DNA from: a virus
Reading direction: 5' to 3' (one strand)
Virus record (IMG/VR): IMGVR_UViG_3300042339_001624
Coordinates: 1-25,324 of that record
Length of the DNA: 25,324 bases
This document shows, in pieces, positions 7,342 to 16,398 of the stretch. Each line of letters begins with the position of its first letter. Positions within the stretch are counted from its first letter, which is position 1. The notes under the pieces are model-generated. The model was not told where the DNA came from, searched no databases, and was given only the letters and a program-made list of their open reading frames with translations. A program made the position numbers and the translations under genes.

Positions 7342-8275
7342 AAGAATAATAGTAAACGTCGCATCTTATAAAAGAACAGAATCTTTAATTAGGACTTTAG
7401 AATCAATAATCGATCAGTGTGACGAAATTAACGTTGCGCTCAATGATCATTATATGGAGGAAATTCCTGATTTTTTTTACCACAAAAAAATAAATCTTTT
7501 TTTTACTGACAATTCTATAGGTGATGCATTCAAGTATTTAAACTTAGTAAAAGTCGACGGGTATTACTTTTCAATAGATGACGATCTTATTTATCCGCCA
7601 ACTTATGTTTCTGACACAATTAAAAGATGTAAAGAATTTAACAATAAAAAAGTTGTAACTTATCACGGAAGAAATTTCCCATCATTTCCAATATCTAGTT
7701 ATTATAGATCCGCAAGTGAAAGGTATTCATGTTTAAGCAAAGTTAAAAACGACGTTAAAGTTCAATTTGGTGGAACTGGAGTAATGTGTTTCCATACCTC
7801 ACTTATGAAAATACCTATTGACTATTTTAAAAATCCAAACATGGCGGATGTTTGGATTGGAAAATACTGTATAGAAAATAATATAGAAATTATTTGTTTA
7901 AAACATGATGAAGGATATATGAAATATATTCCACAAAAAACAACAATTTATAATGAAGCTTCAAAATCGGATAAAATTCAAACGGGATTAGTTAATGGAT
8001 TATTTACTCCAAAATTTGTAGAAACAAAAATTGTAGAAACAAAAATTGTAGAAACAAAAATTGAGGATCAAGAATTTGTAAAAAAAAATACACTTAAAAC
8101 ACTTGAGTTAACTCAAAAACAAATAAATTACGATAAAATAAATTCTATTTTTCAAAAAAGTAACCCAAAAACAATTACACAAGCAAAAAACAATCAAGAG
8201 GTGGTTAATATAAAATTAAACTCATCAACAATATCAAAACTTATGGGTAAAGGTAATAAAAAGTTTAAAAAATAG
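7334..8275 (+). CDS. Glycosyltransferase with repetitive basic C-terminal tail
   Basis: A 313-aa protein. Residues 1-210 form a GT-A-like domain: IVNVASYKRTESL at the start, YYFSIDDDLIYPP with the DDD motif near residue 86, and a GGTGVMCFHTSLM acceptor-side segment. Residues 230-313 are a separate tail rich in Lys, Asn and Thr. The tail has three tandem VETKI units and a KQINYDKIN motif that recurs in the tail of the glycosyltransferase at 13424. The tail may dock the enzyme to a partner or acceptor. It is the last gene of the glycosyltransferase series and lies directly before the first Thr-Pro-rich fibre gene. Confidence 0.75.
   Translation: MSERIIVNVASYKRTESLIRTLESIIDQCDEINVALNDHYMEEIPDFFYHKKINLFFTDNSIGDAFKYLNLVKVDGYYFSIDDDLIYPPTYVSDTIKRCKEFNNKKVVTYHGRNFPSFPISSYYRSASERYSCLSKVKNDVKVQFGGTGVMCFHTSLMKIPIDYFKNPNMADVWIGKYCIENNIEIICLKHDEGYMKYIPQKTTIYNEASKSDKIQTGLVNGLFTPKFVETKIVETKIVETKIEDQEFVKKNTLKTLELTQKQINYDKINSIFQKSNPKTITQAKNNQEVVNIKLNSSTISKLMGKGNKKFKK
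8018..8062 (+). repeat. Three tandem 15-bp repeats in glycosyltransferase tail
   Basis: The unit GTAGAAACAAAAATT occurs three times without mismatch and encodes VETKI x3. It marks the linker between the catalytic domain and the basic tail, probably from replication slippage. Confidence 0.9.
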
Positions 8276-8295
8276 TTTTTATTTTGTTTTTGTAA

Positions 8296-8303
8296 TATTT
8301 ATT
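8296..8303 (+). promoter_or_regulatory. TATTTATT motif upstream of first fibre gene
   Basis: AATATTTATTAATAAAAAAC begins about 24 bases before the ATG at 8320 and repeats nearly base for base the block before 755. Promoter role inferred. Confidence 0.4.
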
Positions 8304-8319
8304 AATAAAAAACATTATT

Positions 8320-11118
8320 ATGCCAATTAAACTAACAATATCACAACAACCTAACGGAGTTTTATTCTCAGGATCAGGAACACTTAATACAACCTCACTT
8401 CAAAATTTACCATCATGGGGATTAAACATGGGAACTGGAATTTTTTTTAGAGGCCCAAGTAAAATTGTTGGTGGAGCCGTTGGTAATATAAAGTTACATT
8501 CAAACTTACTACAAAATTTAGTGCCAATAAGTACATTATCAAGTAGTATATATGGTACTAGTGGTGTTATTAATTTAACGGGGGGGGCTATGAATTATTT
8601 TTTCTCAATAGGTAACCCTTGGAATGATAGTAATTCTTTTCCAAACGCCCTATCTTATTCTGATAATTACATTTCAAATCAACCTTTTAATTTTTCATAT
8701 CTTATACCTAATCAAACTTATACAAGTTTAGGTATAGTTCCACAAAATAATACTTATAGTTGGACAAATCCGCAGTTAGGTGTTTCTGACAACGTACAGG
8801 TTGTGGTATTACAACCACAAAACGCGAATGTTATAATTACTATACAACAAGTTTTAAATACTGTTAACGTAAGTGTTGTTGGAACAATAAACCCTAACGG
8901 ATTAGTACCTAATGGTGTTTTTACTTATAATCCTGGTGGTTATTTAAAAGGTTCAAACCCAAATAAAAGGGTTTTTATGTTTCCTGATAACGCTCAGATG
9001 CAAACATGGCAGATAACATCATACCCTACACAACCCTTTTCACTCAATCAAGGCATTGTTGCTGCCAATATTCAGCCATCACAACCACCATACTTTCTTA
9101 TTGATAATTCTAGTTTTGGAATTAGTTCAAATGCGACAAGCGGTTACATAAATACATCAATGGTTTATAATGATCCTGGAGCAACGATTCAAACCTTAGG
9201 TTTCATTACAGGAACTTACATATGGATGGCGCCCAACAACGTATTCCAAATGAATGTTTTACCGCCACCATCACCTACACCAACTGTAACACCAACTAAG
9301 ACTACAACACCAACAGTTACACCAACAAAAACAGTTACACCAACTGTTACTAAAACACCAACTGTAACACCAACAAATACCGCAACACCAACAAATACCG
9401 CAACACCAACTGTAACTCCAACAATTACGCCAACAAATACTGCAACACCAACTGTCACACCGACACTTACTCTTACGCCAACAGTTACAAATACAGTTAC
9501 ACCGACAATAACCGCAACTCAAACTGAAACACCAACACCAACTGTTACACCTACCAATACTTTAACACCAACAGTTACGGCTACAAATACGCCGACATTA
9601 ACTAAAACACCATCACCTACACCAACAACAACACCAACTAACACTCCAAGTAACACACCAAACATATCATCAAACTGTTGTTCAAATCCTGAAAATCTTC
9701 CACAAGTTAATCAAACAGTTGTTAGAAACTTCACAAACGTAACTGCTACAGGTTCTGGAAACATTGGAGTAGGTCCTAATGCTATTAATACGTATTACCA
9801 ACAATATATAGGATCATTTACAATGTTGAGTGATATTATTTTAGGAACAAATGGTGGGTTTACTTATACTTTAACTTTTTCAAATCAGATTCAAGGGATA
9901 AGATTTTTAATGTATGGAATGAATGTTAGTCCGGTATGTTCATTTACATTCACAACAGACAGTGGACCTATAACTATTACCACATGTCAAAGCGGATGTT
10001 TAAGTGTTTCTGGAAATGTTATTTCGACAAGTACGCCATGTAATCTTCTTGCAGGGGCTGGTTATTTTGAAATAATACCTACCTCTCCTTTCACAATATT
10101 AACTATAACAGGACCAGGTGATTCGGGGGGTACGGGTCTTCAACTATGTTATTTAGATGCAATAATTCCTTCACCAACACCGACACCAACAAATACCTTA
10201 ACACCAACACCAACTGTTACCGTAAGTGTTACACCAAGTATTGCTGCGTCACCAACAGCGACACCTACAAACACGGCAACACCAACAGTTACACCAACAG
10301 TTACACCAACGATTACTGAAACCCCAACACCTACGGTTACTCCAACAATTACGGAAACACCGACCGAAACGCCAACAAATACACCAACATTAACACCAAC
10401 AAATACGCCAACTGTTACTGTAACGCCAACTGTTACGGCAACTAACACGCAAACACCAACTGTAACACCGACTGAAACACCAACAAATACACCAACAGTA
10501 ACGTCAACAGTAACACCAACTGTCACACCTACTGCAACTCCAACATTAACACCACAGTCAACAGTTACTCCAACTTTAACTTCAACACCAACTCTTACAC
10601 CTACGGTAACTACAACGCCATCAGTAACGCCTACATTAACGGCAACACCAACAGCGACTGTAACACCGACTATTTCAATTACACCGACGTTGACACCAAC
10701 ACCAACAACTTCACCAGCACCATCAAATGTGACAATATTACTCAACACATTAATTGTTGATGGTTCAATTAACATGTTAGTTACAATTAATTATAACAAT
10801 ACAATTCCATTTGCAACTATTGTAAGTTTCAACCTGAACTTGGTTTATACTAATGGAACAACGTATACAGTTCCGTTTACAATCAACATGCCGGCAAATA
10901 CACCACAAGGATTTGGATCGTTTAATATTCCAGGAAATGCGGCACAAATATCACAAGGACTTACAAATATTAGTAATGTTGTGATTACCAATTATTCAGG
11001 AACCGTTATTCCAAATATTAATATTACGGTAAATCCTACGCCAACACCAACACCTACAGCGACATTAACACCATTCCCAACAGTAACACCTTCACCGGCT
11101 AACTGTTGTATAATTTAA
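8320..11118 (+). CDS. Mucin-like Thr-Pro-rich fibre/adhesin-type protein 1
   Basis: A 932-aa modular protein. Residues 1-312 contain two tandem copies of a beta-rich domain. Each copy has a TI.QQ..V..SG-type opening and ends in an aromatic TYxW/TYSW strand ([18 protein letters not shown] and GFITGTYIW). Residues 315-448 are TPTVTPTNT-type repeats. Residues 449-615 are a separate beta-rich domain with Cys pairs (SNCCSN). Residues 617-803 are a second Thr-Pro region. Residues 804-904 are a C-terminal domain shared with fibre 2, and the protein ends in [14 protein letters not shown] plus ANCC. There is no signal peptide, which fits a virion protein rather than a secreted one. Likely a host-binding or decoration fibre; the Thr density suggests O-glycosylation by adjacent transferases (inference). 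Confidence 0.75.
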   Translation: MPIKLTISQQPNGVLFSGSGTLNTTSLQNLPSWGLNMGTGIFFRGPSKIVGGAVGNIKLHSNLLQNLVPISTLSSSIYGTSGVINLTGGAMNYFFSIGNPWNDSNSFPNALSYSDNYISNQPFNFSYLIPNQTYTSLGIVPQNNTYSWTNPQLGVSDNVQVVVLQPQNANVIITIQQVLNTVNVSVVGTINPNGLVPNGVFTYNPGGYLKGSNPNKRVFMFPDNAQMQTWQITSYPTQPFSLNQGIVAANIQPSQPPYFLIDNSSFGISSNATSGYINTSMVYNDPGATIQTLGFITGTYIWMAPNNVFQMNVLPPPSPTPTVTPTKTTTPTVTPTKTVTPTVTKTPTVTPTNTATPTNTATPTVTPTITPTNTATPTVTPTLTLTPTVTNTVTPTITATQTETPTPTVTPTNTLTPTVTATNTPTLTKTPSPTPTTTPTNTPSNTPNISSNCCSNPENLPQVNQTVVRNFTNVTATGSGNIGVGPNAINTYYQQYIGSFTMLSDIILGTNGGFTYTLTFSNQIQGIRFLMYGMNVSPVCSFTFTTDSGPITITTCQSGCLSVSGNVISTSTPCNLLAGAGYFEIIPTSPFTILTITGPGDSGGTGLQLCYLDAIIPSPTPTPTNTLTPTPTVTVSVTPSIAASPTATPTNTATPTVTPTVTPTITETPTPTVTPTITETPTETPTNTPTLTPTNTPTVTVTPTVTATNTQTPTVTPTETPTNTPTVTSTVTPTVTPTATPTLTPQSTVTPTLTSTPTLTPTVTTTPSVTPTLTATPTATVTPTISITPTLTPTPTTSPAPSNVTILLNTLIVDGSINMLVTINYNNTIPFATIVSFNLNLVYTNGTTYTVPFTINMPANTPQGFGSFNIPGNAAQISQGLTNISNVVITNYSGTVIPNINITVNPTPTPTPTATLTPFPTVTPSPANCCII
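9262..9663 (+). repeat. Thr-Pro low-complexity region 1 of fibre 1
   Basis: Imperfect TPT[V/N/A/I]TPT coding repeats, with almost no aromatic or acidic residues and few Lys. Third-base differences between units show selection on protein sequence rather than a recent DNA expansion. Long open frames on the opposite strand here are by-products of the repeats. Confidence 0.9.
10168..10728 (+). repeat. Thr-Pro low-complexity region 2 of fibre 1
   Basis: About 187 residues of TPT-type repeats with occasional Glu ([12 protein letters not shown]) and Ser. They separate the middle domain from the C-terminal domain shared with fibre 2. A further short Thr-Pro run at 11032-11100 caps the protein. Confidence 0.9.
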
Positions 11119-11138
11119 TTTAAAAGATAAAAAAAATG

Positions 11139-11168
11139 ATGGCCCGATAAAACAATTTGTCGGGTCAT
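11139..11168 (+). terminator. Strong hairpin between the two fibre genes
   Basis: ATGGCCCGATAAA pairs with TTTGTCGGGTCAT around the loop ACAA: 13 pairs, two of them G-T. There is no good T-run downstream on the + strand, but the minus strand reads hairpin then eight Ts. It could be a weak or bidirectional terminator, or an RNA-stability or processing element that ends the first fibre mRNA. Confidence 0.55.
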
Positions 11169-11170
11169 TG

Positions 11171-11178
11171 TATTTATA
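11171..11178 (+). promoter_or_regulatory. TATTTATA motif upstream of second fibre gene
   Basis: TGTATTTATATATAAAAATA starts 22 bases before the ATG at 11193, immediately after the hairpin. Terminator plus new promoter-like motif suggests that each fibre is its own transcription unit. Confidence 0.4.
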
Positions 11179-11192
11179 TATAAAAATAGATT

Positions 11193-13352
11193 ATGCCAAT
11201 TACAATCAATATTTACCAACAACCTAACGGACTTCAATTCCAAGGATCAGGAACGCTAAACTTAGACTCATTTATTGGGAAAACACAAGGAAATGCGGCT
11301 AACGTAAATCAAGGTCTTAGATTCAGATCTAATGCTTTAAATAATTTAGCTTTAAATAGATTATCATGGATAGGTCTTAATAATCCTAACACTAATTATA
11401 GGTTTTACCCTAATTTATTTACGACAATACCAAATTTTGGAACCTCCTCAACAGATTATACTACCGCTATAAATACATTTGCAACAGGAGGTCAGTTTTT
11501 TATGGTGGGACAAGATGCGACTATAGGGCAATTAACCGTTCCACAGTCTTATGTTTCAGGTTTAAATTTTAGTTGGGGTTTTTTATTACCAAGTTTAACC
11601 TATGCTGGTTTAGGAATGTCTCCACAAACAATTACACGAAGTTGGACTGGATCTACTGGTGTGGTTGAGACTCTAACAATTATCGTCAACCCATTACCAA
11701 CGTCAAATGTTAATATAAACGTTATTGAAACTAATGGAAATGTTTATGTTGAAGTTGTTGGAAATATAGGGACTGGATATGTAACGGCATGTGGACTTGG
11801 ATTTGGACCTGGAAATTCAATATTCTCATCACAAAGATGGGTACAATTTGGGTCTAGTAGTGTTGGTTTTTGTAAAGTGCAAATAAATTCTTTCCCACCA
11901 AGTTTTGGGAATACCTCAAGAACCGCTAATATTGGATCTCAGTTCACTCCTTTTAGAGTTGACAATCAAGGGGCTTACTTTGATCAAAATGCTTTAACTG
12001 ATGATATTAATACAAGTATAACTTTTACTGGAACAACAATTGCCGGTATGGGTTTAAATACTGGAGTATATAATTGGTATGGACCCGATAATAATATCCA
12101 AATGAATATTATTGGACCAACACCAACACCAACGGTTACGGCAACCAACACGCAAACACCAACCGTAACACCAACAAATACCGTTACACCCACAATTACG
12201 CCAACAGTAACGCCAACAGTTACGGAGACACCAACACCAACACCTACACCTACAGTTACGCCAACAGTTACAACTACGGTTACTATTACACCAACTGAGA
12301 CACCAACTAATACGCCAACACTTACGCCAACACTTACAGAAACACCTACCCCAACAGTTACGGCAACTGTAACAGAAACTCCTACACCAACCGCAACAGA
12401 AACACCTACAGCAACACCTACAGCAACTGTAACACAATCTGTCACACCTACTATTACACCAACAACTACGGTTACTATTACGCCAACTGAGACACCAACT
12501 AATACACCAACACTTACACCAACAATAAGTATTACACCTAGTTTTGCGTCTTCACCAACACCTACACCTACAATTACGGAAACACCTACTGTTACTCCTA
12601 CTGTTACTCCTACGGTTACTGAAACACCTACAAATACTCCGACAGTAACTCCAACAAATACAACAACACCAACACAAACAGTTACGGAAACACCAACTCA
12701 AACACCAACAGGAACTCCATCGGTTACACCAACAGTTACGGAGACACCAACTCAAACACCAACAGGAACTCCATCGGTTACACCAACTATTACACCAACA
12801 CTTACAGAAACACCATCGGTTACACCTACTAATACGATTACGCCTACGGCAACACAAACACTTACACCTACTGTTACTCAAACACAAACTCAAACTCCTA
12901 CACCGACAGCAACTGTTACCCCATCTAAATCTCCAGCACCTGCCACTTTAAATGCAAATTTTAATGTAAATGTGGTTGATGGATCAATATCAGTAATAAC
13001 AACTGTTTCTTACAATTTAGGAATTCCAGTTCCAACTATAGTTTACTTCACAGTAAATATTATTTTAACAAATGGTGTAATATTTACAGTCCCTGAAAGT
13101 ATTACGATCCCTGCATCCACATTACAAGGATCTGTAACTACTACACTTCCAGGAAATGCGGCACAAGTATCTAACTTAAGTTATGTGAATAATATAACAA
13201 TTACAAACTATGCTGGAGTTGTTATACCAAATATTATAATTAGCATCAACCCAACACCAACACCTACGCCAACAGCAACATTAACACCACTACCAACTAT
13301 AACACCTTCACCGGCTAATTGTTGTCCAATACTTGCAATACCAGGATCTTAA
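11193..13352 (+). CDS. Mucin-like Thr-Pro-rich fibre/adhesin-type protein 2 (paralogue)
   Basis: A 719-aa paralogue of the preceding fibre. [20 protein letters not shown] matches the start of protein 1, and the two tandem N-terminal beta domains (1-305) end in [10 protein letters not shown] and [11 protein letters not shown]. Residues 307-584 are one continuous Thr-Pro region rich in TETPTxTPT. Residues 585-686 are the shared C-terminal domain ([35 protein letters not shown]). The tail is a short Thr-Pro run then ANCC. The Cys-rich middle domain of protein 1 is missing. The same ends with different stalks suggest that stalk length and insert vary by recombination. Confidence 0.75.
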   Translation: MPITINIYQQPNGLQFQGSGTLNLDSFIGKTQGNAANVNQGLRFRSNALNNLALNRLSWIGLNNPNTNYRFYPNLFTTIPNFGTSSTDYTTAINTFATGGQFFMVGQDATIGQLTVPQSYVSGLNFSWGFLLPSLTYAGLGMSPQTITRSWTGSTGVVETLTIIVNPLPTSNVNINVIETNGNVYVEVVGNIGTGYVTACGLGFGPGNSIFSSQRWVQFGSSSVGFCKVQINSFPPSFGNTSRTANIGSQFTPFRVDNQGAYFDQNALTDDINTSITFTGTTIAGMGLNTGVYNWYGPDNNIQMNIIGPTPTPTVTATNTQTPTVTPTNTVTPTITPTVTPTVTETPTPTPTPTVTPTVTTTVTITPTETPTNTPTLTPTLTETPTPTVTATVTETPTPTATETPTATPTATVTQSVTPTITPTTTVTITPTETPTNTPTLTPTISITPSFASSPTPTPTITETPTVTPTVTPTVTETPTNTPTVTPTNTTTPTQTVTETPTQTPTGTPSVTPTVTETPTQTPTGTPSVTPTITPTLTETPSVTPTNTITPTATQTLTPTVTQTQTQTPTPTATVTPSKSPAPATLNANFNVNVVDGSISVITTVSYNLGIPVPTIVYFTVNIILTNGVIFTVPESITIPASTLQGSVTTTLPGNAAQVSNLSYVNNITITNYAGVVIPNIIISINPTPTPTPTATLTPLPTITPSPANCCPILAIPGS
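12112..12945 (+). repeat. Thr-Pro low-complexity region of fibre 2
   Basis: About 278 residues of TPT-type repeats. A block of about 61 bp coding [19 protein letters not shown] occurs at 12271-12331 and again at 12463-12523 with few differences. This shows that segments of the stalk are copied. Confidence 0.9.
12681..12788 (+). repeat. 54-bp tandem duplication in fibre 2 stalk
   Basis: Two adjacent 54-bp units (12681-12734 and 12735-12788) differ at only two bases and encode [18 protein letters not shown] twice. Because most other units have diverged at third bases, this is a recent duplication. Confidence 0.9.
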
Positions 13353-13423
13353 TTGGTGTCGGTGTTTACTATGTTTAATGTTGTAATAACTTTTTGTTAA
13401 AATAAAATACAAAAAAAGTTGAA

Positions 13424-14386
13424 TTGAGTCTTAGTATAATCATACCTACTTTCAAAAACGTAGAGTTTCTTCCTGAGTTATTTGACTCAATAGATAAATG
13501 TAATTTCACTGGTGAATACGAAGTTTTAATTGGAATTGATTCTTGTGAAGATACCTTAAAATATGTTTATGAAAATCAATTTCCAACAAACTTTAAGTTC
13601 TTCTTTTTTTTAGAAAACAAAGGTCCTTATTTAATTAAAAATACTTTATCTGATTTATCTTCTTTTGATAAACTATTTTTCTTTGACTCAGATGATGTTA
13701 TGATGCCTGATTTAATAAGTGAAATTGATTCAAAGTTAAACACGTATTTGGTTGTTAAACCAAAATACATGGACTTTAAAGATCAAAACGGTATTAGAGA
13801 ATATGTTGGAAAAAAACCAACTTTTGGTGAAGGTGTGTTTGGTATTATAAAAGAATTGTTTATTGAAATGAATGGTTTTGAAGGGTGGCAAGTTGCCGCT
13901 GATTCAGATTTTATGGGTAGACTTTATAAGACAAATAAAAATATTCTACATACATCACACATTCTTTTCCATAGAAGAATACACCCTAACTCACTAACAA
14001 TTCACCCAAGAACAGGATTGTCATCTGCGTTAAGGGGTAATTATTACCACATGAGTAAGAAGAAAACAATTGAAAATATTAAAAATAAAGAATTTTTAAA
14101 ATCAAATTATAAGGTAGTTGATGTTGAAGACAAAATACTTTTAAAGTCACAAAATGATATTAATTTGGAGATTGAAGTAAGTGATTATGAGAAAAAAAAA
14201 TTAAAACACGAATCTATTGCAGATATATTTTTAAATAAACCAAAAAATATTAAAACAGAGGTAAAGCCAAAAACAATCAATTATAACCATATTAACCAAA
14301 ACACCAATTACCCAATCTCCTCACAACTATCAGTTGCATTAAAAAAGGCTAAATTAGAAAATATTAAAAAAAATCACCGTCGTTAA
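13424..14386 (+). CDS. GT2-type glycosyltransferase with basic C-terminal tail
   Basis: A 320-aa protein with a TTG start (no in-frame ATG nearby; LSIIIPTFKN is the expected first strand). Further motifs are KLFFFDSDDVMMPD (DxD-like), GFEGWQVAADSDFMGRLY and FHRRIHPNSLT. The last resembles the acceptor-side HRxHxxSLT element of sugar transferases. From residue ~215 there is a Lys-rich tail with PKTINYNHIN, similar to the KQINYDKIN in the tail at 7334-8275, and a basic end (LKKAKLENIKKNHRR). It lies directly after the second fibre, so both fibres are bracketed by tailed glycosyltransferases. Confidence 0.75.
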   Translation: MSLSIIIPTFKNVEFLPELFDSIDKCNFTGEYEVLIGIDSCEDTLKYVYENQFPTNFKFFFFLENKGPYLIKNTLSDLSSFDKLFFFDSDDVMMPDLISEIDSKLNTYLVVKPKYMDFKDQNGIREYVGKKPTFGEGVFGIIKELFIEMNGFEGWQVAADSDFMGRLYKTNKNILHTSHILFHRRIHPNSLTIHPRTGLSSALRGNYYHMSKKKTIENIKNKEFLKSNYKVVDVEDKILLKSQNDINLEIEVSDYEKKKLKHESIADIFLNKPKNIKTEVKPKTINYNHINQNTNYPISSQLSVALKKAKLENIKKNHRR

Positions 14387-14398
14387 GATTTTTTTGCT

Positions 14399-14406
14399 TA
14401 TATTTG
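14399..14406 (+). promoter_or_regulatory. TATATTTG promoter element, four bases before ATG
   Basis: TATATTTG then TTCT then ATG. It fits the flavobacterial -7 consensus TAnnTTTG. The expected start of transcription falls at or near the ATG, so the mRNA would be leaderless. The same arrangement occurs before the UvrC-like gene and the gene at 18541-18891. Confidence 0.55.
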
Positions 14407-14410
14407 TTCT

Positions 14411-14782
14411 ATGAACAACACAAACAAAATAGGACATGTAATCAAGGATGATCACATCAAAAAAGTTAAAAAACTTTTTAAGAAAAAATTAATTAAATGT
14501 GATGGTAAAGTTTGGTGCAAAAAAATTCAAATTGAAATAACTAACATCAGAAAATACAAACAAGGATATTACTTAAGCAAAGAGATTGTGCGTTACTGTT
14601 ATGAGTTAGATGTTAAAATTAAATTCACAGATGAATTTGGGGTTTCCGAATCTTGGGTTAAAAACAATAAAAGAGGTATTAACAGTCGAGTTAGAAATTG
14701 GAGTAATGAGAAATTACTACAGGACGAATTACAGTTTTTTGGAATTGAAAACATTTGCGTGTCAAAGATTCAATATGTTTAG
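14411..14782 (+). CDS. Small basic protein of unknown function
   Basis: A 123-aa protein not recognised. It is highly basic at the N-terminus (KKVKKLFKKKLIKC) with two Cys close together (CDGKVWC), followed by a Trp-containing helical region (ESWVKNNKRGINSRVRNW). The charge suggests nucleic-acid binding. The host-type TATATTTG element four bases upstream would make it transcribed by the unmodified host polymerase, perhaps early; both points are inference. Confidence 0.7.
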   Translation: MNNTNKIGHVIKDDHIKKVKKLFKKKLIKCDGKVWCKKIQIEITNIRKYKQGYYLSKEIVRYCYELDVKIKFTDEFGVSESWVKNNKRGINSRVRNWSNEKLLQDELQFFGIENICVSKIQYV

Positions 14783-14792
14783 AGTTCTTTTA

Positions 14793-14800
14793 TATTTATT
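14793..14800 (+). promoter_or_regulatory. TATTTATT motif upstream of lysozyme gene
   Basis: TATATTTATTGATATG: the motif starts 11 bases before the ATG at 14804. This short spacing is shared by the genes at 18962, 23408 and 24753, all with leader peptides. Confidence 0.4.
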
Positions 14801-14803
14801 GAT

Positions 14804-15718
14804 ATGAAAGTGTCATTAACAGAAGAACAACTTAGATCATTCAATAATAGACTTATTTATGAAGGTATTTTGGACGACATGGTTTTCAAAATATCTTTAA
14901 TTGTTGAGGACGGTAAAACCGAACCTGACATGGAGTGGGATTTCACCAATGTTAAAAAAGATATAGATAAATCAAAGTTATGGGTTAAAACAAAAGAAGA
15001 TGCGATCCAATACGTTGAAAGTGTTGTGGATAAAATTAAAAATATTCCACCTGAATTAAGAAAAAAAATCTTAAAATATGTAATATATTCTTTTATTGGA
15101 TTACTTTCAATTAAACAACTAAATAAAATGGTTGAACCAGTTGTAAAAAAGGCTGATCAAATTGAGAAAGAAACAATCGAAAAAATTATTTCACTAAGAA
15201 TTAGAAAATCAAGTCCAGAATTATATGAACACATGAGATATGAAGAAGGTTCCATAACAAAAAAAGGAGAACCTGTTTTGGTCGCCTATAATCTTGGTGA
15301 TGGGGCATACACTATTGGTTATGGTCACGCAATATTTAGAGGTGAAAATGAAGGGTATGAATTCCTACCGAATTATAATAAAATAATACCAGGTAAAACT
15401 AAAATCACTAAAGATCAGGCGGAGATACTACTTAAAGACGATATTAGTAATTCCGAAGAGATAATAAATAAAATTCTTAATAAATGGGAAACAGAAGGTA
15501 TTAAAATTAAGGTTAGTCAAGGAATGTATAATGCTATGGTATCAATGGCATATAATATGGGTCCTGGTATTATAAAAAGTGATTTTATTAAAGCTTTAAA
15601 ATCGGGCAATACATATTTAGCGGCAGAAGAAATATTAACCACAAGTTCAAACCTGTTTAAAAAATTCCCCGGTCTTGAACCAAGAAGAATGAGGGAATAT
15701 AAAATGTTTACATCATGA
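14804..15718 (+). CDS. GH24 lysozyme (muramidase) with N-terminal leader and hydrophobic segment
   Basis: A 304-aa protein. Residues 1-21 (MKVSLTEEQLRSF...LIYEG) match the shared leader. Residues 22-135 are an unrecognised helical region with a hydrophobic stretch at about 90-104 (KYVIYSFIGLLSI). The T4-type lysozyme domain runs from ~136 to 304: E148 in MRYEEG, D166 and T170 in GDGAYTIGYGH, and the C-terminal motif LEPRRMREYKMF. The acid D166 is not at exactly the T4 spacing. The enzyme should cleave the MurNAc-GlcNAc bond. The long N-terminal extension and leader suggest a virion-borne lysozyme rather than a simple endolysin; a holin-like role for the hydrophobic stretch is unproven. Confidence 0.85.
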   Translation: MKVSLTEEQLRSFNNRLIYEGILDDMVFKISLIVEDGKTEPDMEWDFTNVKKDIDKSKLWVKTKEDAIQYVESVVDKIKNIPPELRKKILKYVIYSFIGLLSIKQLNKMVEPVVKKADQIEKETIEKIISLRIRKSSPELYEHMRYEEGSITKKGEPVLVAYNLGDGAYTIGYGHAIFRGENEGYEFLPNYNKIIPGKTKITKDQAEILLKDDISNSEEIINKILNKWETEGIKIKVSQGMYNAMVSMAYNMGPGIIKSDFIKALKSGNTYLAAEEILTTSSNLFKKFPGLEPRRMREYKMFTS

Positions 15719-16398
15719 ATAAAGAAAAAATATTAAAATTATTTAAAAACTTTGTGGGTGAAGAGGTAAACATTTCCGGACTTCAATGTATTCCTGTTGG
15801 GGTTGGTGAATATGGTTCACATAATTCTATTATGGGTACCGGTTGGAATCCAAACCCATATCATCAAATTCACTTTAAAATAAAAAATCCAAATAATGTC
15901 TGTTATTTTTATGCAATAATTTATGAAGAGTTATTAGAATTATTAGAAGAATTTACCCAATATATTAGTATTAAACTAAGACCAAATATAATATGGGAGG
16001 ACACACAACCAAAATTTTATCTTAACGACGAAACAAGAAACAAAATACAAAAAGTTTTTGACTCTGTAAAAGAAATTAAATTTACAACAGGAAATTTAGA
16101 TGGTGATGGCAAAGAATATGTTATTGAAATAAATTCAATTGGTTTTAACAATAAACATTTTGATCTTGAATCATTTTATCTCCAAAACAAGGTTGTTCCA
16201 ATATCTGCAACAAAAAATGGCGAAAATGTTGATGTGAGTGAGGTTATTTACAAATATATAGATGAGTTTTTACCTAAAGTAGAAACTTACTATGAGTCAG
16301 AAGAATATTATAAAAAAATAGATGAGATAATTACCAAACATCCACTTTTAAATGCGGATTATATTGCGACTTATTACGATACAAAGTTTATCCAATAA
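15715..16398 (+). CDS. Hypothetical protein coupled to the lysozyme gene
   Basis: A 227-aa protein, not recognised. Its ATG overlaps the lysozyme stop (ATGA), so the two are translationally coupled. The N-terminus (MNKEKILKLFKNFVGEEV) is a short basic helix, weakly like the leader but without its spacing. The rest looks alpha/beta, with an acidic middle and many Tyr residues near the end. The stop lies inside the 3' end of the convergent UvrC-like gene (11-base overlap). No signal peptide. Confidence 0.75.
   Translation: MNKEKILKLFKNFVGEEVNISGLQCIPVGVGEYGSHNSIMGTGWNPNPYHQIHFKIKNPNNVCYFYAIIYEELLELLEEFTQYISIKLRPNIIWEDTQPKFYLNDETRNKIQKVFDSVKEIKFTTGNLDGDGKEYVIEINSIGFNNKHFDLESFYLQNKVVPISATKNGENVDVSEVIYKYIDEFLPKVETYYESEEYYKKIDEIITKHPLLNADYIATYYDTKFIQ

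Noticed and set aside
9216-9522. Long Val/Gly-rich and Cys/Trp-rich open frames on the minus strand opposite the Thr-Pro region
   Set aside because: They are reverse-strand readings of ACACCAACA-type repeats; the same composition appears opposite every Thr-Pro block.
10149-10775. 208-aa minus-strand frame of VGVTVGV repeats
   Set aside because: Antisense shadow of the second Thr-Pro region of fibre 1, with no start context or domain.
11984-12893. Minus-strand Val/Gly and Cys/Arg-rich frames opposite the fibre 2 stalk
   Set aside because: Antisense shadows of the repeats.
9262-12945. CRISPR-like or satellite arrays
   Set aside because: The repeats are coding, degenerate at third bases, and lack regular spacers.
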